A DNA stretch of 64,000 bases, from NCBI RefSeq assembly GCF_950066645.1, contig NZ_CATMFB010000011.1:1-64000 (forward strand). The letters run 5' to 3'. Shown piece after piece: positions 44,667 to 53,895 of this stretch (its first letter is position 1; each line of letters starts with the position of its first letter). The stretch is from an uncultured Thalassolituus sp. (GTDB lineage Bacteria; Pseudomonadota; Gammaproteobacteria; Pseudomonadales; Oceanobacteraceae). The translations under genes were made by a program, and so were the position numbers. A model generated the notes under the pieces. It did not search any database. It saw nothing but the letters and a program-made list of their open reading frames with translations, and was not told where the DNA came from.

Positions 44667-45179
44667 TCAGTTCTCCGGTAATGAAAATTGCTGTGCCGAA
44701 TCAGGAATGCAACGCCATACGAGACGCCCACTCCTGACCCGGAAGTAACCCGCCCGCTGCCAGCGGGTTCCACTGGCCTGACGATTATAAATCCCCTTCG
44801 GCCAGAGGCTCACCACCCCCACCAGAGAGGCGATACCCATAAAGTGCCAGCCACGGCTGTAACCCAATCCCCAGCCGCCGTACAGATCCCGCTGGGGGTC
44901 TGTCAGAACCTCAAGCCCCCCAGCACCGCCAATCACTTTCAGCCAGGCCATCGTTGCTTCTGCAGCACCATGACTGACCACAAAGACGGTCACATCCGGG
45001 TGATGCTCTTTCCAGATACGTGCTTCACGCACAGCCTGTTCTGCAAACGGGCAACCGACATGACGCAGGAAAAGAATCAGGCTGTTGTCGCTTCCGGGAC
45101 GCTCAGGCACAGGGGCGCCAATGTCAGGGAGCGGTCCAACCTTCTGTTGAGGTGGCCGACGTAAAAAAATCGAAGTCAT
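44667..45179 (-). CDS. AhpC/TSA-like (selenoprotein L-type) peroxiredoxin-fold protein
   Basis: 170 residues. A thioredoxin-like strand ends in FLRHVGCPFAEQAVREARIW, with a single reactive Cys before Pro-Phe, as in the AhpC/TSA antioxidant family of the SelL type. The rest (LTDPQRDLYGGWGLGYSRGW) follows that family. It may reduce peroxides or disulfides in the cytosol. Precedes the YjbR gene with a two-base gap; upstream is the efpL terminator. Confidence 0.8.
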   Translation of the reverse strand: MTSIFLRRPPQQKVGPLPDIGAPVPERPGSDNSLILFLRHVGCPFAEQAVREARIWKEHHPDVTVFVVSHGAAEATMAWLKVIGGAGGLEVLTDPQRDLYGGWGLGYSRGWHFMGIASLVGVVSLWPKGIYNRQASGTRWQRAGYFRVRSGRLVWRCIPDSAQQFSLPEN

Positions 45180-45190
45180 AAGTTCTGGAC

Positions 45191-45218
45191 AAAAAAATAC
45201 CCGGACGTACCGGGTATT
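45191..45218 (-). terminator. Terminator of efpL
   Basis: ATACCCGG and CCGGGTAT pair around ACGTA, with seven A on the left that become a U-tract on the minus strand. Confidence 0.85.
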
Positions 45219-45224
45219 CAGTGA

Positions 45225-45794
45225 TCAGTTCGCCCGACCGGTGAACCTGCATTCGTCGGTATTCACCTTGATGCGGTCGCCTTCGGCAATGTGTTCTGGC
45301 ACCTGAACAACCAGACCAGTCGTCAGAGTCGCAGGCTTAGTGCGCGAAGTAGCGGATGCGCCTTTCATCGCTGGGGCCGTCTCGGTAATCACCAGCTCAA
45401 CAATGGTCGGAATATCAATACCAACGGCCACGTCATTCAGTACGACCGCCTGCATGCCCTGAGTTTCTTCGGTAATAAACTGGGCTTCTTCTTCAATCTG
45501 ATCCTTGTTGAGCGGATACATAGTGAAGTCTTCAGAATCCATGAAATTATATTCTTCGCCATCGATATAAGACAGCGTCACCGGGCGACGGGTCAGGTCT
45601 GCAAGGTTCAGCATTTCGCTGTCTTTGAAAGATTCATCCAGCTTTGCGCCGGTAACCACATCGTACATACGCATACGATAAATCGAACCACCCGCACGGC
45701 CCTGCGGCACTGAACGTTCGATGTCTTTTACGAAGTACACGCTGCCATTGTATTCAACCGCAGCATTCTTTTTGATTTCACTGGCCTTAGGCAT
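45225..45794 (-). CDS. efpL: Elongation factor P-like protein (YeiP/EfpL)
   Basis: 189 residues, same length as E. coli YeiP. It starts [37 protein letters not shown] and [20 protein letters not shown] match YeiP closely. The tip loop ([12 protein letters not shown]) carries Arg, as in this paralogue group, in place of the Lys that EF-P modifies. It helps ribosomes through difficult proline-containing sequences. Single-gene unit with its own terminator. Confidence 0.93.
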   Translation of the reverse strand: MPKASEIKKNAAVEYNGSVYFVKDIERSVPQGRAGGSIYRMRMYDVVTGAKLDESFKDSEMLNLADLTRRPVTLSYIDGEEYNFMDSEDFTMYPLNKDQIEEEAQFITEETQGMQAVVLNDVAVGIDIPTIVELVITETAPAMKGASATSRTKPATLTTGLVVQVPEHIAEGDRIKVNTDECRFTGRAN

Positions 45795-45838
45795 GGTGGT
45801 CTGACTCTCAGATGGAAAAGCGTGAGATTACTACAGGT

Positions 45839-46051
45839 TCAGGTCCCGGAGCCAGAGCCTTGCGCGCACCGCGGACACAGACACGCTTTACCACGCTTAT
45901 CCGCCGGAATCTGAGCCAGTACGCTCTCCGGTATAGCCGCCTTCATACACCAGCAATCGGAAGAAAACGTCCCGCTACTGGCGGGCAAGCAGGCATTTGC
46001 CCCACCGCACAGTGGGCAATGTAATTCGGGGGCCGGTTTGATATCAGGCAT
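45839..46051 (-). CDS. Cysteine-rich CWC-family protein
   Basis: 70 residues from ATG 46051, preceded by GGAG at nine bases. Cys-rich zinc-ribbon pattern: LHCPLCGGANAC, DCWCM and ACLCPRCA; DCWCM is the CWC core. Small metal-binding protein of unknown job; it lies 23 bases after egtB on the same strand and may be part of that operon. Confidence 0.8.
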   Translation of the reverse strand: MPDIKPAPELHCPLCGGANACLPASSGTFSSDCWCMKAAIPESVLAQIPADKRGKACLCPRCAQGSGSGT

Positions 46052-46074
46052 GGGGGACTCTCCGGATAGCGGAG

Positions 46075-47238
46075 TTACATCATACCCCGCGCCAACCGGA
46101 TTCCCATAAACTGCCACTGCAACCAGGGCTGAAAGAAATTCCGGTAGGTGATGCGGCTGTGTCCTGGAGGCGTTGCCACGGAACCTCCCCGGAGCACCAT
46201 CTGGTTCACCATGAATTTGCCATTATATTCTCCCACGGCTCCCTCGGCCTTTTCGTAGCCCGGATACGCAAGGTAGGCACTGTTGGTCCACTCCCAGCGC
46301 TGCCCCCAGTCGAGTTGAGGCGCGGCAACTTCCCACTCCGCTTCTGTCGGCAGACGGGCACCCGCCCAGGCCGCAAACGCAGAGGCCTCATAGAAATTCA
46401 CATGGCACACTGGTGCACTCATATTCAGAGGCTTCAGTCCCGCGAAGGTGTACTCAAACCACTGACCGTTCTGCTCATGCCAGTAAAGTGGTGCCCGGGC
46501 AGATGTTTTCTTTACCCAGTCCCAACCATCAGAATGCCAGAGTCCCGTGCGCTGATAGCCACCATCACGGACGAAGGCGAGGTACTCTTCATTACTGACG
46601 AGCGAGCGTGCGATTTCGTACTCTCCGAGTAATACAGGGTGACGGCTCCGTTCATTATCGAAACAGAAAGAGCGTCCATCTGCGCCTTTTTCGTATCTCC
46701 CGGAAGGCACCGTTAACCAACCGGGAGAACCGCTACGCTCTTCTGGCAGAGGAATATCTATTTCGGGAAACAGCGGGTTGTGACCCAGAATATATTTAAT
46801 ATCGGTGATCAGCAGTTCCTGATGCTGCTGCTCATGGTTGAGCCCAAGCTCAACCAGGCTCAATTGCTCATCGGACAGTGTTTCGTCTGCCAGCAGGCGT
46901 GTCATTGCATCATCGACATGTGCCCGATAACGATAAATATCGGTAACACCGGGGCGACTCAGATTCCCCCGGTCGCTGCGTACGGTGCGTTGCCCGACAG
47001 CCTCGTAATAACTATTAAACAGAAAGCTGTATTGCGGATGAAAATGCCGGTATCCGCGCAGATAAGGTTCGAGCAGAAATGTCTCAAAAAACCAGCTGGT
47101 ATGAGCCAGGTGCCACTTGGGCGGGCTGACATCAGCCACAGGCTGCACGACATAATCCTCAGTCTCCAGGTGTTGGCAGATAGCTTCACTGTGTTGCCTG
47201 ACTGCCTGAAAAGCCTCGACAAGCTGCTTCTGATTCAT
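46075..47238 (-). CDS. egtB: EgtB-type ergothioneine sulfoxide synthase
   Basis: 387 residues. An N-terminal DinB-like domain carries the iron-binding histidines (WHLAHTSWFFETFLL and NHEQQHQELL) and a C-terminal FGE-sulfatase/CLec-like domain (LNMSAPVCHVNFYEASAFAA). The enzyme uses O2 and iron to join the sulfur donor to hercynine. Ten bases downstream of egtD, so co-transcribed. No egtA, egtC or egtE is nearby, so cysteine may be used directly or the other genes may lie elsewhere. Confidence 0.9.
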   Translation of the reverse strand: MNQKQLVEAFQAVRQHSEAICQHLETEDYVVQPVADVSPPKWHLAHTSWFFETFLLEPYLRGYRHFHPQYSFLFNSYYEAVGQRTVRSDRGNLSRPGVTDIYRYRAHVDDAMTRLLADETLSDEQLSLVELGLNHEQQHQELLITDIKYILGHNPLFPEIDIPLPEERSGSPGWLTVPSGRYEKGADGRSFCFDNERSRHPVLLGEYEIARSLVSNEEYLAFVRDGGYQRTGLWHSDGWDWVKKTSARAPLYWHEQNGQWFEYTFAGLKPLNMSAPVCHVNFYEASAFAAWAGARLPTEAEWEVAAPQLDWGQRWEWTNSAYLAYPGYEKAEGAVGEYNGKFMVNQMVLRGGSVATPPGHSRITYRNFFQPWLQWQFMGIRLARGMM

Positions 47239-47248
47239 CCCTGTCTCC

Positions 47249-48247
47249 TCAGAGGTTTTTTAACCAGACGGCATTCATAAACCAGCCTTTGCGATCACAG
47301 ACCTCAGAGATCTGGGAAAAACCGCTTTCCCCTGCGAGAGCTTCAATATCCGCATGGCTGAATTTCCGTGAGACTTCCATAAACAGTGGCTCATGGCGCC
47401 GGAACAGAATGCGCTCTCCGGCGATTGTCACTGTCTGTTCGCACTGACTGATCAGATAGCTGCGGCACGCCCCGGAGCCAGGATCATAGGTCTGGTAATG
47501 CTCAAAGCATGACAGGTCAAAATCGGCATTTAATTCTTCATTAATCCTGCGCAGCAGGTTCAGATTAAATTCACGGGTGATGCCTTCATGATCATCATAC
47601 GCCCGTAGCACCGTTTTTGGATCTTTCTTCAGATCAAACCCGGTCACCAGCATATCCCTGGGATTCATCATTGAGGACAACCGCTGGCAGAAGGTTGAGC
47701 AGTCTTCAACCGTCATATTGCCGATGTTTGATCCGAGAAACAGAAGGATTTTCCGACGCTCAGAGGTTTCACAGATCCTCTGTAAAGCATCAAAGTAATC
47801 TCCCTGCGTCGGAACTACATTCACGGAAGGCAGAGTGTTCTCCAGGTTCTGGGCCAACACATCGAGAATATGTCCGGATATATCCACCGGAAGGTAACGA
47901 AAGTCGGCGCGCTGATGCTCAAGATATTCCAGCAGATGTCGCGTTTTAGTACCGTCGCCTGCGCCTAATTCGATCAGGTCGAATGCACTCTGGTGAATAT
48001 TCAGCGGCACAGCCAGATCGGCGGTAAAATCACGAAAAATCTCCATTTCACAGCGGGTCAGATAATAATCCTCACACTCCATTATCCGTTGAAAAAGGCG
48101 ATCGCCGGTTTCGTCATAGAAGTATTTGGAAGACAGCGATTTCTGTGGACTGGTCAGTCCGGAAATCACATCGTCGAGAAAAGATGAGGGTAAATCAGTG
48201 TCTGCCGTGAGCGGCAGAAGAACAGCCTGAGGAGCAATACCGGGCAT
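47249..48247 (-). CDS. egtD: Histidine N-alpha-methyltransferase EgtD
   Basis: 332 residues from ATG 48247, which follows GGAGG by six bases; an in-frame ATG at 48265 is before that site. SAM-binding FDLIELGAGDGTKTRHLLEY, then LFLGSNIGNMTVEDC and YDDHEGITREFNLNLLRRIN are EgtD signatures. It trimethylates histidine to hercynine, the first step of ergothioneine synthesis. First gene of egtD-egtB. Confidence 0.94.
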   Translation of the reverse strand: MPGIAPQAVLLPLTADTDLPSSFLDDVISGLTSPQKSLSSKYFYDETGDRLFQRIMECEDYYLTRCEMEIFRDFTADLAVPLNIHQSAFDLIELGAGDGTKTRHLLEYLEHQRADFRYLPVDISGHILDVLAQNLENTLPSVNVVPTQGDYFDALQRICETSERRKILLFLGSNIGNMTVEDCSTFCQRLSSMMNPRDMLVTGFDLKKDPKTVLRAYDDHEGITREFNLNLLRRINEELNADFDLSCFEHYQTYDPGSGACRSYLISQCEQTVTIAGERILFRRHEPLFMEVSRKFSHADIEALAGESGFSQISEVCDRKGWFMNAVWLKNL

Positions 48248-48461
48248 GTTTCGCCTCCATTCCATGAGTGATTGAACAGCAACTCAGCCGACCACCATGC
48301 TCTGTGTGCACGCCACCTTGTGCCAGCTCTTTCACCATAGCGGAAACCCATTTCGGTTGCAGGAAATATGCTGGATGGAATGCGCCATAATGAATACGGT
48401 CATGGCATGTTCACCTGTCTCACCGGGTATAGCAGCTTAATGTGACAGTTATATGCGGCAT

Positions 48462-48498
48462 AAAAAAAGGCACCGTCCATCCTGGAAGGTGCCTTTTT
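48462..48498. terminator. Hairpin terminator between egtD leader and ahpF
   Basis: AAAAAAGGCACC and GGTGCCTTTTT pair across a 13-base loop. Lies downstream of ahpF on the minus strand and can end its transcription; A- and T-runs are on both sides. Confidence 0.85.
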
Positions 48499-48534
48499 CC
48501 GCCATATTATGGCTACAGGGTGCTGATTTCTACA

Positions 48535-50088
48535 TCAGTTTCTGATCAGGTGATCGAAGGCGCCCAGCGCAGCGGTTGCACCCGCGCCCATCGAAATAAT
48601 GATCTGCTTATACGCGACATTGGTACAGTCACCAGCAGCAAACACACCCGGCACATTAGTCTGACCATGACCGTCGATGACAATTTCACCACGTTCCGTC
48701 AGCCCGACAGTCTCTTTCAGGAACTCGGTGTTAGGAACCAGACCGATCTGTACAAAGATACCAGCCACATCCACAACGTGGGTTTCGTCCGTCGCACGAT
48801 CTTTATATTTCAGACCAATCACCTTGTTGCCATCACCCAGGACCTCCGTCGTCATCGCCATCTTAATGATGTTGATATTGGCAGTGTTCTGCGCTTTTTT
48901 CACCAGTACCGCATCGGCACGCAGCGTGTCTGAGAATTCCAGAACAGTCACATGCTCTACAATACCTGCCAGGTCAATCGCGGCTTCAATACCTGAGTTA
49001 CCACCACCGATGACAGCGACTTTTTTGCCTTTAAACAGCGGGCCATCACAGTGTGGGCAGAAACATACACCTTTCGCTTTGTATTCCTGCTCACCCGGTA
49101 CATTCATCTCTCTCCAGCGCGCACCCGTGGCCAGAATCACTGACTTGCTCGCCAGTACCGCACCATTCGCCAGCTCGACTTCTGTCAGACCGGCATCCGT
49201 CTTACGCAGGCCAACCGCCTTCTGAGCCTTCATGACGTCAACGTCGTACTGTTTCACATGCTCTTCGAGGTGTGCGACCAGCTTAGGCCCCTCGGTGTAA
49301 GGTACAGAGATAAAGTTCTCGATGCCCACGGTGTCAGATACCTGCCCACCAAAGCGATCAGCAACAATCCCGGTACGGATACCCTTACGGGCAGCGTAGA
49401 TGGCTGCTGATGCCCCAGCAGGGCCACCACCGACGACAAGAACATCGAAGGGATCTTTATCTTTAAGCGCTTCCGCTGCTTTCGCATCAGCATCGTCATC
49501 GACCAGATTCAGAATATCCGCCAGCGTCTGCTTACCGTTCGCCAGAGGCTCACCATTCAGGTAAAGCGCTGGCACAGCCATGATGTCTTTCTCGGTCACT
49601 TCCTGCTGGAACACACCACCATCGATCATGGTCGCGGTTACCTTAGGATTCAGTGCTGCGATCAGGTTGATCGACTGCACAACGTCCGGACAGTTGTGAC
49701 ATGACAGCGAAACGTAAACCTCAAAATTCAGCTCGCGTGTCAGCTCTTTTGCCTGATCCTGCAACGCCTGATCTTCTTTCGAAGGATGACTACCCGCCTG
49801 CAACAGAGCCAGAACCAGAGAGGTGAACTCATGACCCAGTGGAATACCGGCAAAGAACACACGCGGTGCGTTGTCTTCTTTAGCAATCGCCATCACAGGC
49901 GCTCGGCCGTTAATCTTCTCTTCCGTGGTACTGACCGAAATTTTGTCGTTCAGCTCAGCAATTTCACGGGCCAGCTCCTCCAGCTCTTTTGCTTTTGGCG
50001 AACCATCAACGGCCACCAGCAGTGAGATTGGGTTACGCAGGTTGTTCAGGTAAGCGCCCAGCTGTTGTTTCATGGTTGCATCAAGCAT
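48535..50088 (-). CDS. ahpF: Alkyl hydroperoxide reductase subunit F
   Basis: 517 residues, the family length. N-terminal two-fold thioredoxin-like domain with [12 protein letters not shown] (first CxxC). FAD motif [18 protein letters not shown] near 215, redox pair CFCPHC near 345, NADH motif [10 protein letters not shown], and C-terminal GVFAAGDCT. It passes electrons from NADH through FAD and two disulfides to AhpC. AAGGA lies eight bases before the ATG. It is separated from ahpC by a ParDE module. Confidence 0.95.
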   Translation of the reverse strand: MLDATMKQQLGAYLNNLRNPISLLVAVDGSPKAKELEELAREIAELNDKISVSTTEEKINGRAPVMAIAKEDNAPRVFFAGIPLGHEFTSLVLALLQAGSHPSKEDQALQDQAKELTRELNFEVYVSLSCHNCPDVVQSINLIAALNPKVTATMIDGGVFQQEVTEKDIMAVPALYLNGEPLANGKQTLADILNLVDDDADAKAAEALKDKDPFDVLVVGGGPAGASAAIYAARKGIRTGIVADRFGGQVSDTVGIENFISVPYTEGPKLVAHLEEHVKQYDVDVMKAQKAVGLRKTDAGLTEVELANGAVLASKSVILATGARWREMNVPGEQEYKAKGVCFCPHCDGPLFKGKKVAVIGGGNSGIEAAIDLAGIVEHVTVLEFSDTLRADAVLVKKAQNTANINIIKMAMTTEVLGDGNKVIGLKYKDRATDETHVVDVAGIFVQIGLVPNTEFLKETVGLTERGEIVIDGHGQTNVPGVFAAGDCTNVAYKQIIISMGAGATAALGAFDHLIRN

Positions 50089-50203
50089 GATGGAATCCTT
50101 CTGTAGTCTGTTCAGCGCTTAGTCAGCGCCATGTCATTCAAGGTATGACGTTATACTAGCGCTCTGAACTCAATAAGATAAATCAATCTTTTCTAACGGC
50201 ACG

Positions 50204-50242
50204 ATAGCTATTACCTAAACAATGATCATAGATATCGTCTAT
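50204..50242. promoter_or_regulatory. OxyR-like site upstream of ahpF
   Basis: ATAG-N7-CTAA at 50204-50218 and ATAG-N7-CTAT at 50228-50242. The second half is an exact OxyR half-site; the middle gap is nine rather than seven bases. A matching half-site stands upstream of ahpC at 52017-52031. Binding not tested. Confidence 0.5.
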
Positions 50243-50414
50243 AACATGTACGCTAACACGATGGGGCGCACTGATAATGACGGCGCTCAAGGTCTGACGG
50301 GGTTAAGGAATGATGAGCAGTGCCCATCTAATAACACGTGGAAAAAGAATGGATTCTGCTGCGATAAATAGGGATGTGGAAATCAGGCGGCAAACGCCTC
50401 AGCGATAATGCTTG

Positions 50415-50711
50415 TTACTGGCTGAGTGCAGAACCGACATCCATTCTACGATGCAGAATTCTTATTATGAACACTCCAGCACCATCTGCTTCGTAGTACA
50501 GAACATGGCTGGCACACGGGTATTTCCGCAGATTCCCGGAAATATAATCGCAGTCAGTACCCGAAGATGGATTCTCAGCAAGTTGCGTAAACACGTTATC
50601 AATAAGGCTAAGATACTCGCGCCGCTGCCGTCTTCCCCACCGTTTCTCTGTGTAAGCAGCAATTTCCCGAAGGTCATTCAGAGCTGCATTTGAAATTCTG
50701 AATCCATTCAT
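50415..50711 (-). CDS. parE: ParE/RelE-family toxin
   Basis: 98 residues from ATG 50711; a TTG two codons upstream is less likely. RISNAALNDLREIAAYTEKR, a central NVFTQLAENP and VLYYEADGAGVFIIRILHRR match the ParE branch, whose members poison DNA gyrase. It lies 17 bases after its antitoxin gene. Module inserted between ahpC and ahpF. Confidence 0.92.
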   Translation of the reverse strand: MNGFRISNAALNDLREIAAYTEKRWGRRQRREYLSLIDNVFTQLAENPSSGTDCDYISGNLRKYPCASHVLYYEADGAGVFIIRILHRRMDVGSALSQ

Positions 50712-50728
50712 TGACAAGCAATCCCTGT

Positions 50729-50959
50729 TCAGTCGCCCATTTCCTGCATGAGCTTTGTGTAACTATAGTCCGCTATTCCGCTTTCCTTGCCTTCGGCAAT
50801 CAGTGTCCTCAGAGTCTGCAACTTCTGCTCATCATCCTCAAGCTTACGCAAACCCGCCCTGATAACCTCACTGACCGAGCCATAACGTCCGCTCTGCACT
50901 TGTTCTGCAACGAAGCCATCAAAGTGATCGCCCAGTGTTACGCTGGTGTTCTTGGCCAT
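50729..50959 (-). CDS. parD: ParD-family antitoxin
   Basis: 76 residues. Ribbon-helix-helix start (KNTSVTLGDHFDGFVAEQVQ), then SGRYGSVSEVIRAGLRKLED, the diagnostic ParD block. The acidic/flexible tail binds the toxin. First gene of parDE; a palindromic site overlaps its promoter region. Confidence 0.93.
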   Translation of the reverse strand: MAKNTSVTLGDHFDGFVAEQVQSGRYGSVSEVIRAGLRKLEDDEQKLQTLRTLIAEGKESGIADYSYTKLMQEMGD

Positions 50960-50972
50960 AACGCCCCTCCGA

Positions 50973-50998
50973 TACCAAATATTGGTATATATTGGTAC
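50973..50998. promoter_or_regulatory. parDE operator candidate
   Basis: TACCAA-ATA-TTGGTA at 50973-50987 is a perfect inverted repeat; a third TTGGTA half-site follows at 50993-50998. Sites of this type are bound by ribbon-helix-helix antitoxins and autoregulate the operon. Confidence 0.65.
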
Positions 50999-51027
50999 TG
51001 CATTCCAGGAATGTCAAAAGCTGAAAC

Positions 51028-51152
51028 GAAAAACCCCAGCCGAAGCCGGGGTTTTCTTCTTACATCTGAGCGTCAGCGACAACGCAGCTAGCTCAGATCA
51101 TCTGACACAGCTGGGGGCGATGAGCTGCAAGGCATTCGTAAGCAAGTACCCA
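51028..51152. repeat. Tandem structured repeat, unit 1
   Basis: Starts with a terminator-like hairpin (AAAACCCC.GCCGAAGCC.GGGGTTTT at 51028-51058) and holds a second inverted repeat ATCTGAGC/GCTCAGAT at 51064-51098. The unit closely resembles 51157-51296. It lies between parD and ahpC; on the minus strand the first hairpin has a CTTCGG-type loop and T-run and can end ahpC transcription. Confidence 0.8.
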
Positions 51153-51156
51153 AAAA

Positions 51157-51296
51157 GAAAAACCCCGGCCGAAGCCAGGGTTTCCATCTTTTATCTGAGC
51201 GTCAGCGAGGCAGGCTGCGCAAGGCAACGCAACTAGCTCAGATCATCTGGCACAGCTGAGGCGATGAGCTGCAAGGCATTTTTGAGCGAGTACCCA
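51157..51296. repeat. Tandem structured repeat, unit 2
   Basis: Second copy, starting with its own hairpin at 51157-51185 and the same ATCTGAGC/GCTCAGAT pair at 51193-51243. It carries an insertion of about 13-15 bases (GGCAGGCTGCGCAAG region) relative to unit 1. It stands closer to the ahpC stop and is the first terminator met by ahpC transcripts. Confidence 0.8.
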
Positions 51297-51369
51297 AGAC
51301 ATACCAGATTGGTAGGCGCAGGGACGAGCGAAAAAATAACACAGCAGATCGCGTCTCAGCGAAGTCAGA

Positions 51370-51927
51370 TTAGATTTTGCCAACCAGATCCAGAGAAGGA
51401 GCCAGAGTCGCTTCGCCTTCTTTCCACTTAGCTGGGCAAACTTCACCTGGGTTGTTACGAACGTACTGAGCCGCTTTCACTTTGCGCAGCAGTTCTTCAG
51501 CGTTACGGCCAACACCTTCACAGGTGATTTCCATAACCTGGATAACGCCGTCTGGATCGATAACGAAAGTAGCGCGGTCTGCCAGACCAACACCTGGGCG
51601 CATTACACCAAAGTTGTTGGTGATGTTGCCGCTGTTGTCGCCAACCATGTAGTAGTTGATCTTACCGATAGTTTCAGAAGAATCGTGCCATGCTTTGTGT
51701 ACGAAGTGAGTGTCGGTAGATACAGCGAATACTTCAACGCCCAGCTTCTGCAGTTCTTCGTATTTGTCAGCAACATCGCCCAGCTCTGTAGGACATACGA
51801 AAGTGAAGTCTGCTGGGTAGAAGAAGAAGATAGACCACTTGCCTTTAACGTCTGCTTCAGTGATGTCTACGAACTGGCCATCTTTAAACGCGGTAGCGCT
51901 GAACGGCTTGATTTCAGTGTTGATCAT
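51370..51927 (-). CDS. ahpC: Alkyl hydroperoxide reductase subunit C (peroxiredoxin)
   Basis: 185 residues, the family length. Peroxidatic Cys45 in [10 protein letters not shown] and resolving Cys164 in GEVCPAKW. A typical 2-Cys enzyme that reduces hydrogen peroxide and organic peroxides with AhpF as partner. GGAG lies seven bases before the ATG. ahpF lies downstream on the same strand, after the tandem repeats and ParDE. Confidence 0.96.
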   Translation of the reverse strand: MINTEIKPFSATAFKDGQFVDITEADVKGKWSIFFFYPADFTFVCPTELGDVADKYEELQKLGVEVFAVSTDTHFVHKAWHDSSETIGKINYYMVGDNSGNITNNFGVMRPGVGLADRATFVIDPDGVIQVMEITCEGVGRNAEELLRKVKAAQYVRNNPGEVCPAKWKEGEATLAPSLDLVGKI

Positions 51928-52010
51928 GGGGTTTCTCCATTGAGTTTATGTTTGCAACGGGGACCATAGTAGGCCCCTGAAGCCGATACGTTAAATTGAT
52001 CTTTTCAAAC

Positions 52011-52042
52011 AACCCGATAGGGGATGCCTATCATATCGGGTT
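52011..52042. promoter_or_regulatory. Nested palindrome upstream of ahpC, OxyR-like half-site
   Basis: Outer arms AACCCGATA (52011-52019) and TATCGGGTT (52034-52042); inner ATAG-N7-CTAT at 52017-52031, the same as at ahpF. It could be an OxyR site, or the hairpin ending the mscS-like gene at 52074, or both. Confidence 0.5.
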
Positions 52043-52073
52043 ATCACAGAAAGGCCACCCTGACAGAGTCAGA

Positions 52074-53141
52074 TTACTTTGCTGTGACAGCCGGAGGCAT
52101 GCTGTCGATGTGCAGCGTCCGGGTCGGAAAGGCACAGTCTGCACCGCATTCGTGAATAATATCCATAATTTTCAGCAGCACATCCTGCTTTATCTCATGG
52201 TATTTCACCCAGTCGGTCGTCCTGGTAAAGGTATAAATAAAGAAATCCAGACTGGATGCGCCAAACGCATTGAAGTTAACAATCATGGTCTGCTCCTGAT
52301 CAATCTCAGGATGACTGCGCAGCATGGCCTGAACCTTGTCCATCAGCTCTCTGACGACTCGGGCATCCTGATAGCGGACACCGATGGTTTCGTAAATGCG
52401 GCGGTTAAGCATGCGGGACGGGTTCTCGACCGAGATGCTGGTAAATACCGAATTAGGAACATAGAGCGGACGCTTATCAAACGTGCGGATGCGGGTTACC
52501 CGAAAACCGATACTTTCTACCGTGCCTTCTATAGAGCGATCTGGCGAGCGTATCCAGTCACCCACTTTAAACGGCTTATCCAGATAGATAATCATGGAAC
52601 CAAAAAAGTTAGCGAGAAGATCTTTGGCAGCCAGACCGACAATCAGACCGCCCATACCACCGAAAGCCAGAATCCCGGAAATAGAAATACCCAGAAGCTG
52701 GAAAACAGGAAGAATGATCAGAATGGTCACCGCCAGTTTGGCCAGCTTTCCGACCAGCTGCACCGTCGTTGGGTCCATCCCGCCTTCGAGCTGCTTTTCT
52801 TCTACCCGGTTAATCAGTCGCCACATCGCCCACGCCACCAGCACAACCATTGCCAACTGACGCGTAACAGAAATACTTTCCTGAATTTCTTTGCCGAAAT
52901 AGACTGCGCTGATATCGGCAGACCAGGTGAGACCAACCACGATGATCATCCAGTTCACGGGCACGGCGATCGCACTGAGAACGACGTCATCCCAATGATT
53001 ATTGGTTGATGCGACCAGGCGTACCAGGCGCTTCCGGATCATCCGCCATACCGCACCCGCCAGGGCAGTCAGCCCAAGCGCGAGACACATCTGCCAGAAC
53101 CAGTCGTAATTCTGACCGATCAGTTCTTTCCACCATTCCAT
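52074..53141 (-). CDS. MscS-family mechanosensitive ion channel
   Basis: 355 residues. Hydrophobic helices in the first ~150 residues, then the pore helix motif GISISGILAFGGMGGLIVGL with its Gly/Ala ridge, and the beta domain NFFGSMIIYLDKPFKVGDWI typical of MscS proteins. Opens on membrane tension to release solutes. Size is larger than MscS and fits the YnaI/YbdG-like group. Lies 10 bases after rlmB stop on the same strand. Confidence 0.93.
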   Translation of the reverse strand: MEWWKELIGQNYDWFWQMCLALGLTALAGAVWRMIRKRLVRLVASTNNHWDDVVLSAIAVPVNWMIIVVGLTWSADISAVYFGKEIQESISVTRQLAMVVLVAWAMWRLINRVEEKQLEGGMDPTTVQLVGKLAKLAVTILIILPVFQLLGISISGILAFGGMGGLIVGLAAKDLLANFFGSMIIYLDKPFKVGDWIRSPDRSIEGTVESIGFRVTRIRTFDKRPLYVPNSVFTSISVENPSRMLNRRIYETIGVRYQDARVVRELMDKVQAMLRSHPEIDQEQTMIVNFNAFGASSLDFFIYTFTRTTDWVKYHEIKQDVLLKIMDIIHECGADCAFPTRTLHIDSMPPAVTAK

Positions 53142-53151
53142 GCTGATTTCC

Positions 53152-53892
53152 TTAGTTCACCCAACGCTGACGTACCGCTTCAAAGAGGCAGACACCCGTT
53201 GCCACCGACACATTCAGAGAGCTGACTTCACCGGCCATCGGGATATTAATCAGGTGATCACAGTTTTCCCGTGTCAGTCGGCGCATCCCCGGGCCTTCGG
53301 CGCCCATCACCAGAGCCAGAGGGCCGGTGAGGCTCTGCTCGTACACGCTGGTCGTCGCTTCACCTGCGGTGCCGATAATCCAGATGCCACGCTCCTGCAG
53401 CTCTTTCATCGTCCGTGCCAGGTTAGTGACCTGAATATAGGGAATGGCTTCCGCCGCACCACAGGCAACCTTAGCTGCCGTCGCCGTCAGCGGCGCGGAT
53501 TTATCTTTCGGTGCAATGACCAGATGGACCCCGGCTGCGTCGGCTGTGCGCAATACTGCCCCGAGATTGTGAGGGTCGGTGACCCCGTCCAGAATCAGCA
53601 CAAACGGGTCGCCCTGAATCGCATCGAGTATATCCGGCAGGTGCTTTTCGGATTTACCCTGAACGGGCTTCCGCAGGGCGATGATCCCCTGGTGATTTCC
53701 ATCAGCTTTCTGATTGAGCAGGCCTTTATCGGCCTCCATCACGGGCAGGCCTTCTGCTTCGGCCAGATCCAGAATCTTCTGCATTTTGGCGTCGACCCGC
53801 CCTTTCTGCACCCAGATTTCGACCACCTGATCTGGTGAGCGTTGCAGCAGAGTCGTGACGGCGTGAATGCCGTATACGCTATCGAGTTTCAT
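53152..53892 (-). CDS. rlmB: 23S rRNA (guanosine-2'-O-)-methyltransferase RlmB
   Basis: 246 residues: [14 protein letters not shown] at the start, [20 protein letters not shown] (SpoU motif 1), [11 protein letters not shown] (motif 2) and [20 protein letters not shown] (motif 3). It methylates the 2'-O of G2251 in the peptidyl-transferase region. Directly follows rnr with a three-base gap, the classic rnr-rlmB order. Confidence 0.96.
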   Translation of the reverse strand: MKLDSVYGIHAVTTLLQRSPDQVVEIWVQKGRVDAKMQKILDLAEAEGLPVMEADKGLLNQKADGNHQGIIALRKPVQGKSEKHLPDILDAIQGDPFVLILDGVTDPHNLGAVLRTADAAGVHLVIAPKDKSAPLTATAAKVACGAAEAIPYIQVTNLARTMKELQERGIWIIGTAGEATTSVYEQSLTGPLALVMGAEGPGMRRLTRENCDHLINIPMAGEVSSLNVSVATGVCLFEAVRQRWVN

Positions 53893-53895
53893 AAA

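Noticed and set aside
51028-51296. CRISPR array
   Set aside because: Only two long units with no short unique spacers; the internal hairpins fit a REP-like or terminator repeat instead.
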